Shown: piece after piece, positions 7,066 through 13,295 of the stretch
Position numbering within the stretch: position 1 is the first letter of the stretch
Layout of the letters: the number at the start of each line of letters is the position of its first letter
Source: Clostridia bacterium
Lineage (GTDB): Bacteria > Bacillota > Clostridia > Oscillospirales > CAG-382
NCBI GenBank assembly: GCA_017397605.1
Contig: JAFQII010000282.1
Coordinates: forward strand, 1 to 18,155
Direction: 5' to 3'
DNA: 18,155 nucleotides
Program-made: the position numbers and the translations under genes
Notes under the pieces: generated by a model
Databases searched by the model: none
What the model saw: only the letters and a program-made list of their open reading frames with translations
What the model was told of the DNA's origin: nothing

Positions 7066-7276
7066 ATATCACAAAAATCATGAGTTGTAAAGAGCTTTAG
7101 TGATATGCTTCGCTCCCGCTCAGCGTGATATTTTTGCTTCGCAAAAGTGATATTGCTCCACTTCGTTCCGCAGTGATATTATATTCGCCTTGTAACTTCC
7201 AACGCGCGAAGCGCATATCACGTCCGAAGGACATATCACGCACTTGTGCATAGAACTCGCCGCAAGGCGAATATAA
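7066..7276. repeat. Hairpin array with GTGATAT / ATATCAC linkers (array A)
   Basis: Left half: GTGATAT at 7100-7106, 7125-7131, 7147-7153 and 7173-7179, separated by short units, the clearest being TTTTGC-TTC-GCAAAA (7132-7146). Right half: hairpins GCGC-GAA-GCGC (7204-7214), GTCC-GAA-GGAC (7222-7232) and GCAC-TT-GTGC (7240-7249), separated by ATATCAC (7215-7221, 7233-7239). ATATCAC also occurs at 7066-7072. A 14-bp perfect inverted repeat (7179-7192 and 7263-7276) encloses the right half. It lies between the avd-like gene and the tRNA-Gln terminator. Confidence 0.8.
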
Positions 7277-7279
7277 CTG

Positions 7280-7307
7280 AAAAAAGCACGCTTACGCGTG
7301 CTTTTTT
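7280..7307 (-). terminator. Terminator of the tRNA-Gln gene
   Basis: Stem GCACGC/GCGTGC (7286-7291/7296-7301) with a 4-nt loop, flanked by six As and six Ts, so it could act in both directions. It begins two bases after the tRNA 3' end. Confidence 0.85.
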
Positions 7308-7308
7308 C

Positions 7309-7382
7309 TGGCTGCGGAACTAGGATTTGAACCCAGACAAACAGAGTCAGAGTCTGTCGTGCTACCCTTACACAATTCCGCA
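7309..7382 (-). tRNA. tRNA-Gln (anticodon CUG), CCA encoded
   Basis: Read on the minus strand, 74 nt fold as a complete cloverleaf. The acceptor stem is TGCGGAA/TTCCGCA. The D stem is GTGT/GCAC with loop AAGGGTA. The anticodon stem is ACAGA/TCTGT with loop CTCTGAC, giving anticodon CTG. The variable loop has 4 nt. The T stem is CTGGG/CCTAG with loop TTCAAAT. The discriminator is G, followed by an encoded CCA. It reads CAG codons. It has its own promoter (7416-7444) and terminator (7280-7307), so it is a single-gene unit. Confidence 0.96.
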
Positions 7383-7415
7383 ATACACCGCCGAGTATTC
7401 CCGACAGCAAGGGCT

Positions 7416-7444
7416 ATTGTATCACTCTTTTTGGCAAATGTCAA
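7416..7444 (-). promoter_or_regulatory. Promoter of the tRNA-Gln gene
   Basis: Minus-strand TTGACA (7439-7444), 17-nt spacer, TACAAT (7416-7421), about 33 nt before the tRNA 5' end. Confidence 0.85.
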
Positions 7445-7463
7445 GCCTTTTTTCAAATTTTTT

Positions 7464-7504
7464 CAAAAAAATATTCCCGAACAGGTTTTTGTACCGTTCG
7501 GGAA
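7464..7504 (-). terminator. Terminator of the DUF4190 gene
   Basis: Minus-strand stem TTCCCGAAC/GTTCGGGAA (7496-7504 and 7474-7482) followed by a T-rich run (As at 7464-7470 on the plus strand), 10 nt after the stop codon. Confidence 0.8.
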
Positions 7505-7514
7505 CGTATCAAGC

Positions 7515-7892
7515 TTACGAAGGATAGTTTTCTTCCATGGACTCAAGCATTTCCTCAAGCCGTTGCAGATAGGCTTCCGTGCCGCCGTTTGCCTCGATGA
7601 CCAGCGCAAATACGATCAACGCGATCGAAAGCACCGCGCCGACGATGCCGCAGACCAAGCCCGCGATGGCAAGTCCGCCCATCGTGCCGTTTTTGGTTCT
7701 GTCCAGACACGCAAACACGATTGCCGGGACGCCGAGCAAAACGCCGAGATACGTGCAGCAGCACATAAACACAATCGAAAGGATGCCCGCAATCAGCGAA
7801 AGCGTTGCAAATGTATTGTATCGCGTCGGCGGAACAATGCCGTACGGATAACCGTTGTTGTTGAGCGAAAAGTCGTTTTGATAGCCGTTCAT
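7515..7892 (-). CDS. DUF4190-like small membrane protein
   Basis: 125 residues from ATG 7892, which has AAAGGAG 7 nt upstream; the longer in-frame start at 7922 overlaps the -10 region and lacks a ribosome site. A polar Asn/Tyr-rich N-terminus of about 26 residues precedes two long hydrophobic segments (about residues 28-62 and 70-98) with the DUF4190 pattern 'ATLSLIAGILSIV' and 'GGLAIAGLVCGIVGAVLSIA'. An unusual CCC triplet lies in the first segment. The acidic tail (RLEEMLESMEENYPS) is probably outside the membrane. Single-gene unit with its own promoter and terminator. Biochemical function unknown for the family. Confidence 0.85.
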   Translation of the reverse strand: MNGYQNDFSLNNNGYPYGIVPPTRYNTFATLSLIAGILSIVFMCCCTYLGVLLGVPAIVFACLDRTKNGTMGGLAIAGLVCGIVGAVLSIALIVFALVIEANGGTEAYLQRLEEMLESMEENYPS

Positions 7893-7925
7893 CGTGTTCT
7901 CCTTTGGTTTTTGCTTTCGCATATC

Positions 7926-7954
7926 ATTTTAGCACATTCTGCCCCGTTCGTCAA
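7926..7954 (-). promoter_or_regulatory. Promoter of the DUF4190 gene
   Basis: Minus-strand TTGACG (7949-7954), 17-nt spacer ending in TGTGC, TAAAAT (7926-7931), 33 nt before ATG 7892. Confidence 0.75.
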
Positions 7955-8006
7955 TGGGCGCGCAAAAGATTCCGCCGAAAAAATCCCGTTTTTTGATAGA
8001 AACCTG

Positions 8007-8036
8007 TTGCAAATCTGCCCCTCTCTGTGCTATACT
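8007..8036 (+). promoter_or_regulatory. Promoter of the DUF2752 gene
   Basis: TTGCAA (8007-8012), 18-nt spacer ending in TGTGC, TATACT (8031-8036); an extended -10 promoter. Confidence 0.7.
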
Positions 8037-8067
8037 GCAAAAGAACAGGCGAAAGGAAGTGCGCGGA

Positions 8068-8490
8068 ATGTTCTCCAAAAAAGAGCAATGGATCATTTTT
8101 TGTACGGTCAACGTTCTTGCCGTGCTGATTGCCTTGCTGTTTCTGTTTTACAAGTCGCTGGTCGCGCTTCTGCCCGAAATGCCCTGCGGTATGGTCAAAT
8201 ACCTGCACCTGTACTGCCCCGCTTGCGGCGGAACGCGTGCGCTGGACGCACTGCTCTCGTTTGACCTGCTTATGTCCTTGCGGTACAACCCGATCGTGCC
8301 GATGGGCGCTGCGGCGTTTGTCTTGTACGAGATCGGCATGATCAGACACCTCGTCCGCGGCGATCCCCGCCCGACGCTGATCGGAATCAAGCCCGTTTGC
8401 ATCGCGCTCGGCGCGTGGTTTGTGTTTTTTGTCGTCCGCAACGTGCTGTTGTTGTGCGGCATCGATTTTTTGGGCGACATCCTTGTTTGA
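8068..8490 (+). CDS. DUF2752 family membrane protein
   Basis: 140 residues with three probable membrane helices: about residues 9-34, 73-95 and 108-135. The DUF2752 hallmark is present: 'CPACGGTRALDALLSFDLLMSLRYNP' starting at C50, with C50 and C53 as a CxxC pair that could bind metal or form a disulfide at the membrane face. Function of the family is unknown. ATG 8068 has AAAGGA 10 nt upstream and lies 31 nt after the -10 box. No operon partner: the TetR gene downstream has its own promoter. Confidence 0.88.
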   Translation: MFSKKEQWIIFCTVNVLAVLIALLFLFYKSLVALLPEMPCGMVKYLHLYCPACGGTRALDALLSFDLLMSLRYNPIVPMGAAAFVLYEIGMIRHLVRGDPRPTLIGIKPVCIALGAWFVFFVVRNVLLLCGIDFLGDILV

Positions 8491-8572
8491 ACCAAAACCA
8501 AGCCATTCTTTGGCAAATAGCACAAAAATACGGAAAAATATTTTGCAAAATTGGATACCAAATTGTCAACTT

Positions 8573-8597
8573 TTGTGGTATACTATTGCATACACAA
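8573..8597 (+). promoter_or_regulatory. TetR-gene promoter with overlapping operator-like palindrome
   Basis: TATACT (8579-8584) preceded by TGTGG gives an extended -10 box; no good -35 hexamer stands at the right distance. The inverted repeat TTGTGGTAT (8573-8581) / ATACACAA (8590-8597) spans the -10 box and the likely start site, as expected for a TetR operator. A second inverted repeat, AGGAAG-TATCCG-CTTCCT, follows at 8597-8614. Confidence 0.55.
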
Positions 8598-8643
8598 GGA
8601 AGTATCCGCTTCCTCCATTACCACTGCAAGGAGAGAGTATACG

Positions 8644-9225
8644 ATGCCCAGAACAAAAATTGACAGACGAATCGTCAAGACCAAGCGCGCCATCAGCCTC
8701 GCGCTGTTTCAGATTCTTGCCGAAAAAAACGTCGATGATATTACCATCACCGAGCTGACCACCAAGGCTGACATCAACCGCAAGACTTTTTATCTGCACT
8801 ACTCCTGCGTGCAGGACGTTGCAGACGAGCTGATCGCAAGCATGAAAGGCGTGTTTGACAACGCACTGCAGAGCGCACTGGATGAGGAGAACAATTTTGT
8901 CCCCGCGCAGTTCTTTGCTTACCTGCGCGACAAGATCGGCGAGCACACCGAGCTGTTCCGCGCGTTCTGCCTGGAAAACACCTCGCTGTACTTTGTACGC
9001 GCACTGTCCGCTCCTTTGATGGAGTCGCTCATGAACGTCTACCGCAACTACTCCGACCAGAGCGACGCGTCGCTCCGTGCCGCACTCATCTTTATGGCAC
9101 ACGGCGCGCTGAACGTATATCTCGATTGGGCACGCAACCCCTCTGTCCTCACCCTCGACGAGGTCACGGAGATCGCACTCCGTTTTGTAGAGCAGGGAAC
9201 CGCGCTCGTAGCAACCAACCGCTGA
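8644..9225 (+). CDS. TetR/AcrR family transcriptional regulator
   Basis: 193 residues from ATG 8644, which has AAGGAG 11 nt upstream; an earlier in-frame ATG lies inside the promoter. The N-terminal helix-turn-helix is at about residues 9-56 (KTKRAISLALFQIL..., TITELTTKADINRKTFYLHYS), with the TetR-typical 'FYLHY' end of the recognition helix. Residues 60-193 form the all-helical ligand/dimer domain. The palindrome over its own promoter (8573-8597) suggests autorepression. The oxidoreductase gene starts 52 nt downstream without a clear promoter of its own, so both are probably cotranscribed and the oxidoreductase may be under its control. Inducer unknown. Confidence 0.9.
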   Translation: MPRTKIDRRIVKTKRAISLALFQILAEKNVDDITITELTTKADINRKTFYLHYSCVQDVADELIASMKGVFDNALQSALDEENNFVPAQFFAYLRDKIGEHTELFRAFCLENTSLYFVRALSAPLMESLMNVYRNYSDQSDASLRAALIFMAHGALNVYLDWARNPSVLTLDEVTEIALRFVEQGTALVATNR

Positions 9226-9277
9226 CAGTTTACTGATACTACAGCCGCCAAAACGGCAATGGCATGAGGTACAACGG

Positions 9278-10333
9278 ATGATAAAAACATATGGTGTCGT
9301 GCTGATCGGATGCGGACACATCGGCGAACAGCACATTCAGGAGATCTACGACAAACATGAAGCGACCATCATTGCGACGGTCGACACTAACGAGAAGATT
9401 GCAAAATCGTTTGCATCGCGCTTTGAGGCAGAGTCCTACGGCACGGATTACCGTCCGTATCTGAAAGACCCCCGCGTGGAGATCGTGATCATTGCAACCT
9501 ATACGGACACGCATTTTGCGATTCTGCGCGACTGCCTGCTGCACGGCAAGCACGTCATTTGCGAAAAACCGATTGCGACCAACCTCGACGACGCACGCGA
9601 GTTTGTGCGCCTTGTCAAGGAGAGCCACTGCAAGGTCTCCGTCTCGCACGTTTTGCGTTACAACCGTTCCTACCGCAAGATCAAGGAGATGATCGACGCG
9701 GGCGAGATCGGCGAGCTTCGCATGGTGCGCATGAACCAGAGCCACCACGCAGGCGAGGAAGGCCATCCCTGGGACCGCTTTATCCGCCTGATGCAGGACT
9801 GCCCCCCGCTGATCGACTGCGGCGTGCATTACGCAGACGTCATTCAATGGTTTGCCGAGTCGCCCATTGTGGCGGTCAGCGGCATTTCGTCCAAGGTCGA
9901 CGAGGACGCGCCCTGCGACAACTATCAGGTCATGCTGATGGAGCTGGCAAACGGTTGCCGCGGCTACTATGAGGTCGGCTGGAGTAACAATATCTCCTCC
10001 AACAACGACAAGGATTTTATCGGTACCAAGGGCCACATCACCCTGACCATGGCGCAAAACCGCACCGACGGCATCAACGACAAGGACCGCATCTGCGTCT
10101 ATTACGGCGACGAGCGCAAGCCCGACGTCATCATGGACTACGACTCGGTGTACAAGGATATGTACGGCCAGTACCTCAATCTGATCGATATGATCGAAAA
10201 CGACGCGGAAGGCGTGGTTCCGATCGATGCGGTCTACACCTCGTTCCGCACCGTTGTGCTGGCGTACGAGGCAATCAAACAAGGCAAGCGCATCCTCATT
10301 CCCGATGAGCATGAGCTGCTGGAGAATGTATAA
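9278..10333 (+). CDS. Gfo/Idh/MocA family NAD(P)-dependent oxidoreductase
   Basis: 351 residues, typical length. Rossmann fingerprint G11-C-G-H-I-G16 after the first beta strand; the family motif E96-K97-P98 (ICEKPIATN) whose Lys contacts substrate and cofactor; and the D180-x3-H184 motif (DCGVHYADVIQW) whose His is the usual catalytic residue. The C-terminal half forms the alpha/beta substrate domain. Members oxidise or reduce sugars, inositols or related polyols; the exact substrate is not readable. GAGGT stands 8 nt before ATG 9278. It follows the TetR gene and ends at a strong terminator (10341-10370). Cytoplasmic. Confidence 0.93.
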   Translation: MIKTYGVVLIGCGHIGEQHIQEIYDKHEATIIATVDTNEKIAKSFASRFEAESYGTDYRPYLKDPRVEIVIIATYTDTHFAILRDCLLHGKHVICEKPIATNLDDAREFVRLVKESHCKVSVSHVLRYNRSYRKIKEMIDAGEIGELRMVRMNQSHHAGEEGHPWDRFIRLMQDCPPLIDCGVHYADVIQWFAESPIVAVSGISSKVDEDAPCDNYQVMLMELANGCRGYYEVGWSNNISSNNDKDFIGTKGHITLTMAQNRTDGINDKDRICVYYGDERKPDVIMDYDSVYKDMYGQYLNLIDMIENDAEGVVPIDAVYTSFRTVVLAYEAIKQGKRILIPDEHELLENV

Positions 10334-10340
10334 GAATTCA

Positions 10341-10370
10341 AGAGGCTGAGTCCAAGACTCAGCCTCTTTT
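10341..10370 (+). terminator. Terminator of the TetR-oxidoreductase unit
   Basis: Perfect 12-bp stem AGAGGCTGAGTC / GACTCAGCCTCT (10341-10352/10356-10367) with a 3-nt loop and a T run. Its right arm and T run are repeated exactly at 10676-10690. Confidence 0.9.
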
Positions 10371-10690
10371 CATGTGTCTGCGGATCATCCGCAGACACAA
10401 TTCATGCGCTGCTTGCAGCGCTATTCATGCACAGCGTGAAACGCGCTATTCATGTGTGCGACAGCACACAATTCATTCACTAAATGCAAAAACGAGTCAG
10501 ATCGAACATATCGAAAACGCACAGAACCTTTTAGAGGATGAATTGCACCGCAAGCGGTGCATGAATTGTTCCCGTGCCGTACGCCACGGAAACATGAATT
10601 GACGGGGAGTGAATGCTCCCCGTCATGAATTGTGCCGAGCGTAGCGCAAAGCGCGCTCGGCACATTGGGCTGAATGACTCAGCCTCTTTT
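10356..10690. repeat. 15-bp direct repeat flanking hairpin array B
   Basis: GACTCAGCCTCTTTT occurs at 10356-10370 and 10676-10690, exactly at the two edges of array B. The right copy also keeps a GGCTGA arm (10668-10673), so it can still form a shorter terminator hairpin. This looks like a target or terminator duplication at insertion. Confidence 0.7.
10371..10675. repeat. Hairpin array with ATTCATG / CATGAAT linkers (array B)
   Basis: Left half: hairpins with stems at 10374-10383/10389-10398 (10 bp), 10406-10412/10415-10421 (7 bp), an imperfect one at 10433-10447, and 10453-10459/10464-10470 (7 bp), separated by (A/T)ATTCATG. Right half: stems 10544-10551/10554-10561 (8 bp), 10572-10589 (palindrome with one C-C mismatch), 10601-10609/10616-10624 (9 bp) and 10632-10641/10654-10663 (10 bp), separated by CATGAATTG. 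The two halves are in inverted orientation around a 67-nt centre (10478-10544) with no such units. The stems differ in sequence; only the linkers are conserved. It fills the gap between two convergent genes. Confidence 0.85.
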
Positions 10691-10696
10691 GTCCCT

Positions 10697-11836
10697 TTAT
10701 TCCAATACGTTTGCGTCGCGCAGGGTTTGCAAAAACTCGTCGAGATCGGCGGAAGCGACCTCTTTTTCGACCTCAAACTCGGCGAGAAGCTGCTCCAGCA
10801 AAAGCTCGCGCGTGGTCTCCTCGGTCATTTTCTCCCACAAAAACGCGCCGACCTCGTTGAGCATGATCGCGCCCTGCGCCGCCGCGGAATCCGCGCCGAC
10901 GGGAACGACGATGTACTCGTCCAGCATCTTGCGCATGACAAAATTCTTTTTGATCTTCATGGTATCTTCTCCTTCGGGTAATAGAATCACTTGTTCGGGA
11001 TGCTCCAACGCCGCAAGCAGGGTTTCTCCCGCCGAAACGTCGTTTTTGCAATACATACGGAACACGGGCACGCGCTCCGCGGCACGGCTGATCGTTGCGA
11101 TCACGTCGCCGACCGCCCCGCTGTCCCACAGCGGCAGGGAAACGCGTTTCATCAACAGCTTCGCCGCGCGCTTGGGCGGCAGGCGGTACAGCTTGTCCAC
11201 ACCGCACTTTTTGACCTCGATGACCGCGCCCAGCGGACGGGAATCGTTGATAAAGATGTTTTCTTTTCCGCTCCACGGCGCGCCGTAGGCAATAAACGTG
11301 CCGTTTTCTTCCCGCACGATCGGTCTGTCGCCGTTGAGCATCCAGACGCCTTCAAATGCCTTGCGGACGTTGCCCGCCAGCGTGCTTTTGCCCGCACCCG
11401 ACTTGCCCGTCGTGCAGTATGCCTTGCCGCCGTAAACAAACGCGCAGGCGTGCAAGGATAACACCCCGAGGGATGCAACGTGTTGTTCAAAAGCCATGCG
11501 GAACAATACGCGCAAGGAATCGGTCGCGTCCGTCTCGCCGTCCACGTACACCGTCCAGGTGTCCCCGTCGGCTAACAGCGCGCACGACTTGTCGCGCGGC
11601 ACGACAAATAAACGTCCCGACGAATCGGCATTTCCGACCGAACTGACGCGCATGGACGTACTTGAAAAAACCGCCTCGCCGTTTGGCGGGGCGGCTTTTA
11701 CGACCTCAATTGTAATGGGTTGCGAGCCCGGCGCGGTATCAACCTGAAACACGCGCAAAGACGCAAGGAAGTTAGCGGGTAGTAGTGTTTCGTTTTTTAG
11801 AACGAATTTCACTCCCGCGAGTGTGAGGTAGGACAT
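10697..11836 (-). CDS. HPr-kinase-like (HprK/PEPCK-fold) protein fused to a PqqD domain
   Basis: 379 residues. Residues about 1-110 are a divergent N-terminal region. Residues 125-285 are an HprK-like kinase domain: P-loop G144-KSGAGKST-152, then 'MLNGDRPIVREENG' (the usual Asp pair is Gly-Asp here) and 'AYGAPWSGKENI', a motif of RiPP-associated HprK-related proteins. Residues 293-379 (MKIKKNFVMRKM..., AIMLNEVGAFLWEKM, LLAEFEVEKEV) are a PqqD domain, which binds precursor leader peptides and presents them to radical SAM enzymes. The fusion is notable. A strong ribosome site (AAGGAG) and ATG at codon 293 could also give free PqqD. The start at 11836 lies 9 nt after the peptide stop with no visible ribosome site, suggesting translational coupling. 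It looks GC-richer than its two upstream partners. Confidence 0.85.
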   Translation of the reverse strand: MSYLTLAGVKFVLKNETLLPANFLASLRVFQVDTAPGSQPITIEVVKAAPPNGEAVFSSTSMRVSSVGNADSSGRLFVVPRDKSCALLADGDTWTVYVDGETDATDSLRVLFRMAFEQHVASLGVLSLHACAFVYGGKAYCTTGKSGAGKSTLAGNVRKAFEGVWMLNGDRPIVREENGTFIAYGAPWSGKENIFINDSRPLGAVIEVKKCGVDKLYRLPPKRAAKLLMKRVSLPLWDSGAVGDVIATISRAAERVPVFRMYCKNDVSAGETLLAALEHPEQVILLPEGEDTMKIKKNFVMRKMLDEYIVVPVGADSAAAQGAIMLNEVGAFLWEKMTEETTRELLLEQLLAEFEVEKEVASADLDEFLQTLRDANVLE

Positions 11837-11845
11837 GGGATTATA

Positions 11846-12046
11846 TCAAGTAAGTGGTACATCCTCGTACATGCCTGTACCAACACTTTCTTTGTCGCAA
11901 CCAGTATGCGCATCGTGAATCGCAGGAGTAAAATTATACTCGCTCTCGTAATTACATTTGACGGTAGCAGTACCACCAGAAGCAAAAAGGTGCTCTGAAA
12001 AATCATATTTTGCTACTACAATGATCGGCTTCTGATACTTTTTCAT
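11846..12046 (-). CDS. Candidate RiPP precursor peptide
   Basis: 66 residues from ATG 12046, with AAAGGA 6 nt upstream (a TTG further up would overlap that site). The N-terminus MKKYQKPIIVVAKYDF followed by SEHLFASGG looks like a leader with an 'ASGG' boundary at residues 22-25. The presumed core (residues 25-66) holds two Cys (C31, C50), three Tyr, two His and a short acidic tail ending in Thr66 (EDVPLT). It sits between a radical SAM/SPASM gene (stop 40 nt upstream) and the kinase-PqqD gene (9 nt downstream), all on one strand. The position and the leader-like start make it the likely substrate. I recall similar 'MKKYxKP...ASG' starts in clostridial peptides next to radical SAM genes, but cannot check. 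The modification is unknown. Confidence 0.7.
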   Translation of the reverse strand: MKKYQKPIIVVAKYDFSEHLFASGGTATVKCNYESEYNFTPAIHDAHTGCDKESVGTGMYEDVPLT

Positions 12047-12085
12047 AATGAATCCTTTCAAAATATATTCATGACATTTTTCTAC

Positions 12086-13210
12086 TTATTTGCTTTTTCG
12101 ATACAACATCGGTATCAACATACGCATTTTTTTGTTGCACGGAATGTTCCCGGCAAGCCCGTCTGTACTCCCTGAAGAATTGGCATATCGAGCGGCACAA
12201 AAGGTGCATTCGTCAAAAAAAGCACATGCCAAGCACTCTTCGCTTCGGTGATACATTTTCGCCGCGATGTTTATCTTTTTCCATGCATCCGCGAAACCGT
12301 CGGCGAGAACATCTGCTTTTGCCAACGGAAACTCTCCACACGGAAGCATGACACCGTCATAGCCTATATGGAAAGCACTCAATCCGGCTGCGCACGGCAT
12401 TTTGTTATACCGTTCTTGCGAATCATCAACTCGTCCTTCAAGGAAATCCTCATCACACAGTTTGCCTGTTTCTCTGCCCTTCCAAGCAAGCACTTGCGTT
12501 CTCACAGAAAGTTGTTCTTCGTACGACAACGAATAGTCCTCAAAATTATGACCACTGCTCTCGATTGGCGCAATTAAATCGCAATCAACAATTACACGCG
12601 TTTGATCAAAAGAGTTGGCATATTGCCACAATCCACTTAAATCATCCAAATTATACTTTGATATTGTTAGTGCAATTTGAGGTAGCAAATTTGTTTGCAT
12701 TAATTCCCGAAGCGCAAAATCTACTTTATAAAATGCGTTCGCATCTCCCGTGACGCGTTCATATACTTCCGGGGAACTGCCATATACACTAATCTGCAAA
12801 AAAATCGGCGGAACCGTAGCAAGAAACTCAATCATCTCTTTGTCAAGTAATGTGCCATTCGTCAATATTGTAATGTGCACACCTTTTTCTTTGAGACGCA
12901 TATATATTCGTTTGAAGTCGGGATGTAGCATACACTCCCCGCCAGTCAAAGTGGCGTGTAACATCCCCATATCAATCGCTTGATCCATGATGTCGATCCA
13001 CTCGTCACCCGTCAAAACACGGTGCGGATACTTGCCGTCCGAGCGATGCACATAGCACATCTTGCAATCCAAGGTGCAGTGTGGCGTGAGTTCAAAACGC
13101 CCCATCAAAGGCAATCCGCGTTTTTCATACTCAACGCGAAGGTTCCGTAGCATCTGTCCAAACCGCTTTTGAGGTTCCACATTCGCAACTTGTTCCATGA
13201 TCGTAGCCAT
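12086..13210 (-). CDS. Radical SAM/SPASM peptide maturase
   Basis: 374 residues. The radical SAM cluster motif is C45-x3-C49-x2-C52 (PHCTLDCKMCYVH), followed by the 'TGGE' SAM-binding motif (ATLTGGECMLHPDF) and 'TILTNGTLLD'. A SPASM-type C-terminal region carries C273, C291, C326-x2-C329-x5-C335-x2-C338 and C358, enough for auxiliary iron-sulfur clusters. This architecture is typical of enzymes that install thioether or carbon-carbon bonds in ribosomal peptides. GAGGAGG lies 8 nt before ATG 13210, and a near-perfect promoter (13268-13295) drives it. Codon use is clearly AT-richer than the neighbouring kinase gene. The product bond type cannot be predicted from sequence. Confidence 0.92.
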   Translation of the reverse strand: MATIMEQVANVEPQKRFGQMLRNLRVEYEKRGLPLMGRFELTPHCTLDCKMCYVHRSDGKYPHRVLTGDEWIDIMDQAIDMGMLHATLTGGECMLHPDFKRIYMRLKEKGVHITILTNGTLLDKEMIEFLATVPPIFLQISVYGSSPEVYERVTGDANAFYKVDFALRELMQTNLLPQIALTISKYNLDDLSGLWQYANSFDQTRVIVDCDLIAPIESSGHNFEDYSLSYEEQLSVRTQVLAWKGRETGKLCDEDFLEGRVDDSQERYNKMPCAAGLSAFHIGYDGVMLPCGEFPLAKADVLADGFADAWKKINIAAKMYHRSEECLACAFFDECTFCAARYANSSGSTDGLAGNIPCNKKMRMLIPMLYRKSK

Positions 13211-13267
13211 TGCGAATCCCTCCTCGGTCGACAGTTTGCGTGATGTTTTGCTAATTTATCAATTCTC

Positions 13268-13295
13268 ATTATATAAAAAACACTTTAAATGTCAA
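13268..13295 (-). promoter_or_regulatory. Promoter of the radical SAM-peptide-kinase cassette
   Basis: Minus-strand TTGACA (13290-13295), 16-nt spacer, TATAAT (13268-13273), about 57 nt before ATG 13210. Both hexamers are perfect. No second promoter is obvious inside the cassette. Confidence 0.8.

Noticed and set aside
6682..7276. Diversity-generating retroelement
   Set aside because: Only the avd-like gene is present; no reverse transcriptase, template repeat or variable repeat is visible.
7309..7382. tRNA used as attachment site of an integrated element
   Set aside because: No integrase and no second copy of the tRNA 3' end were seen in the window.
10371..10675. CRISPR array
   Set aside because: Repeats are 7-9 nt linkers, the units between them are self-complementary hairpins of uneven length, and orientation flips in the middle; no cas genes.
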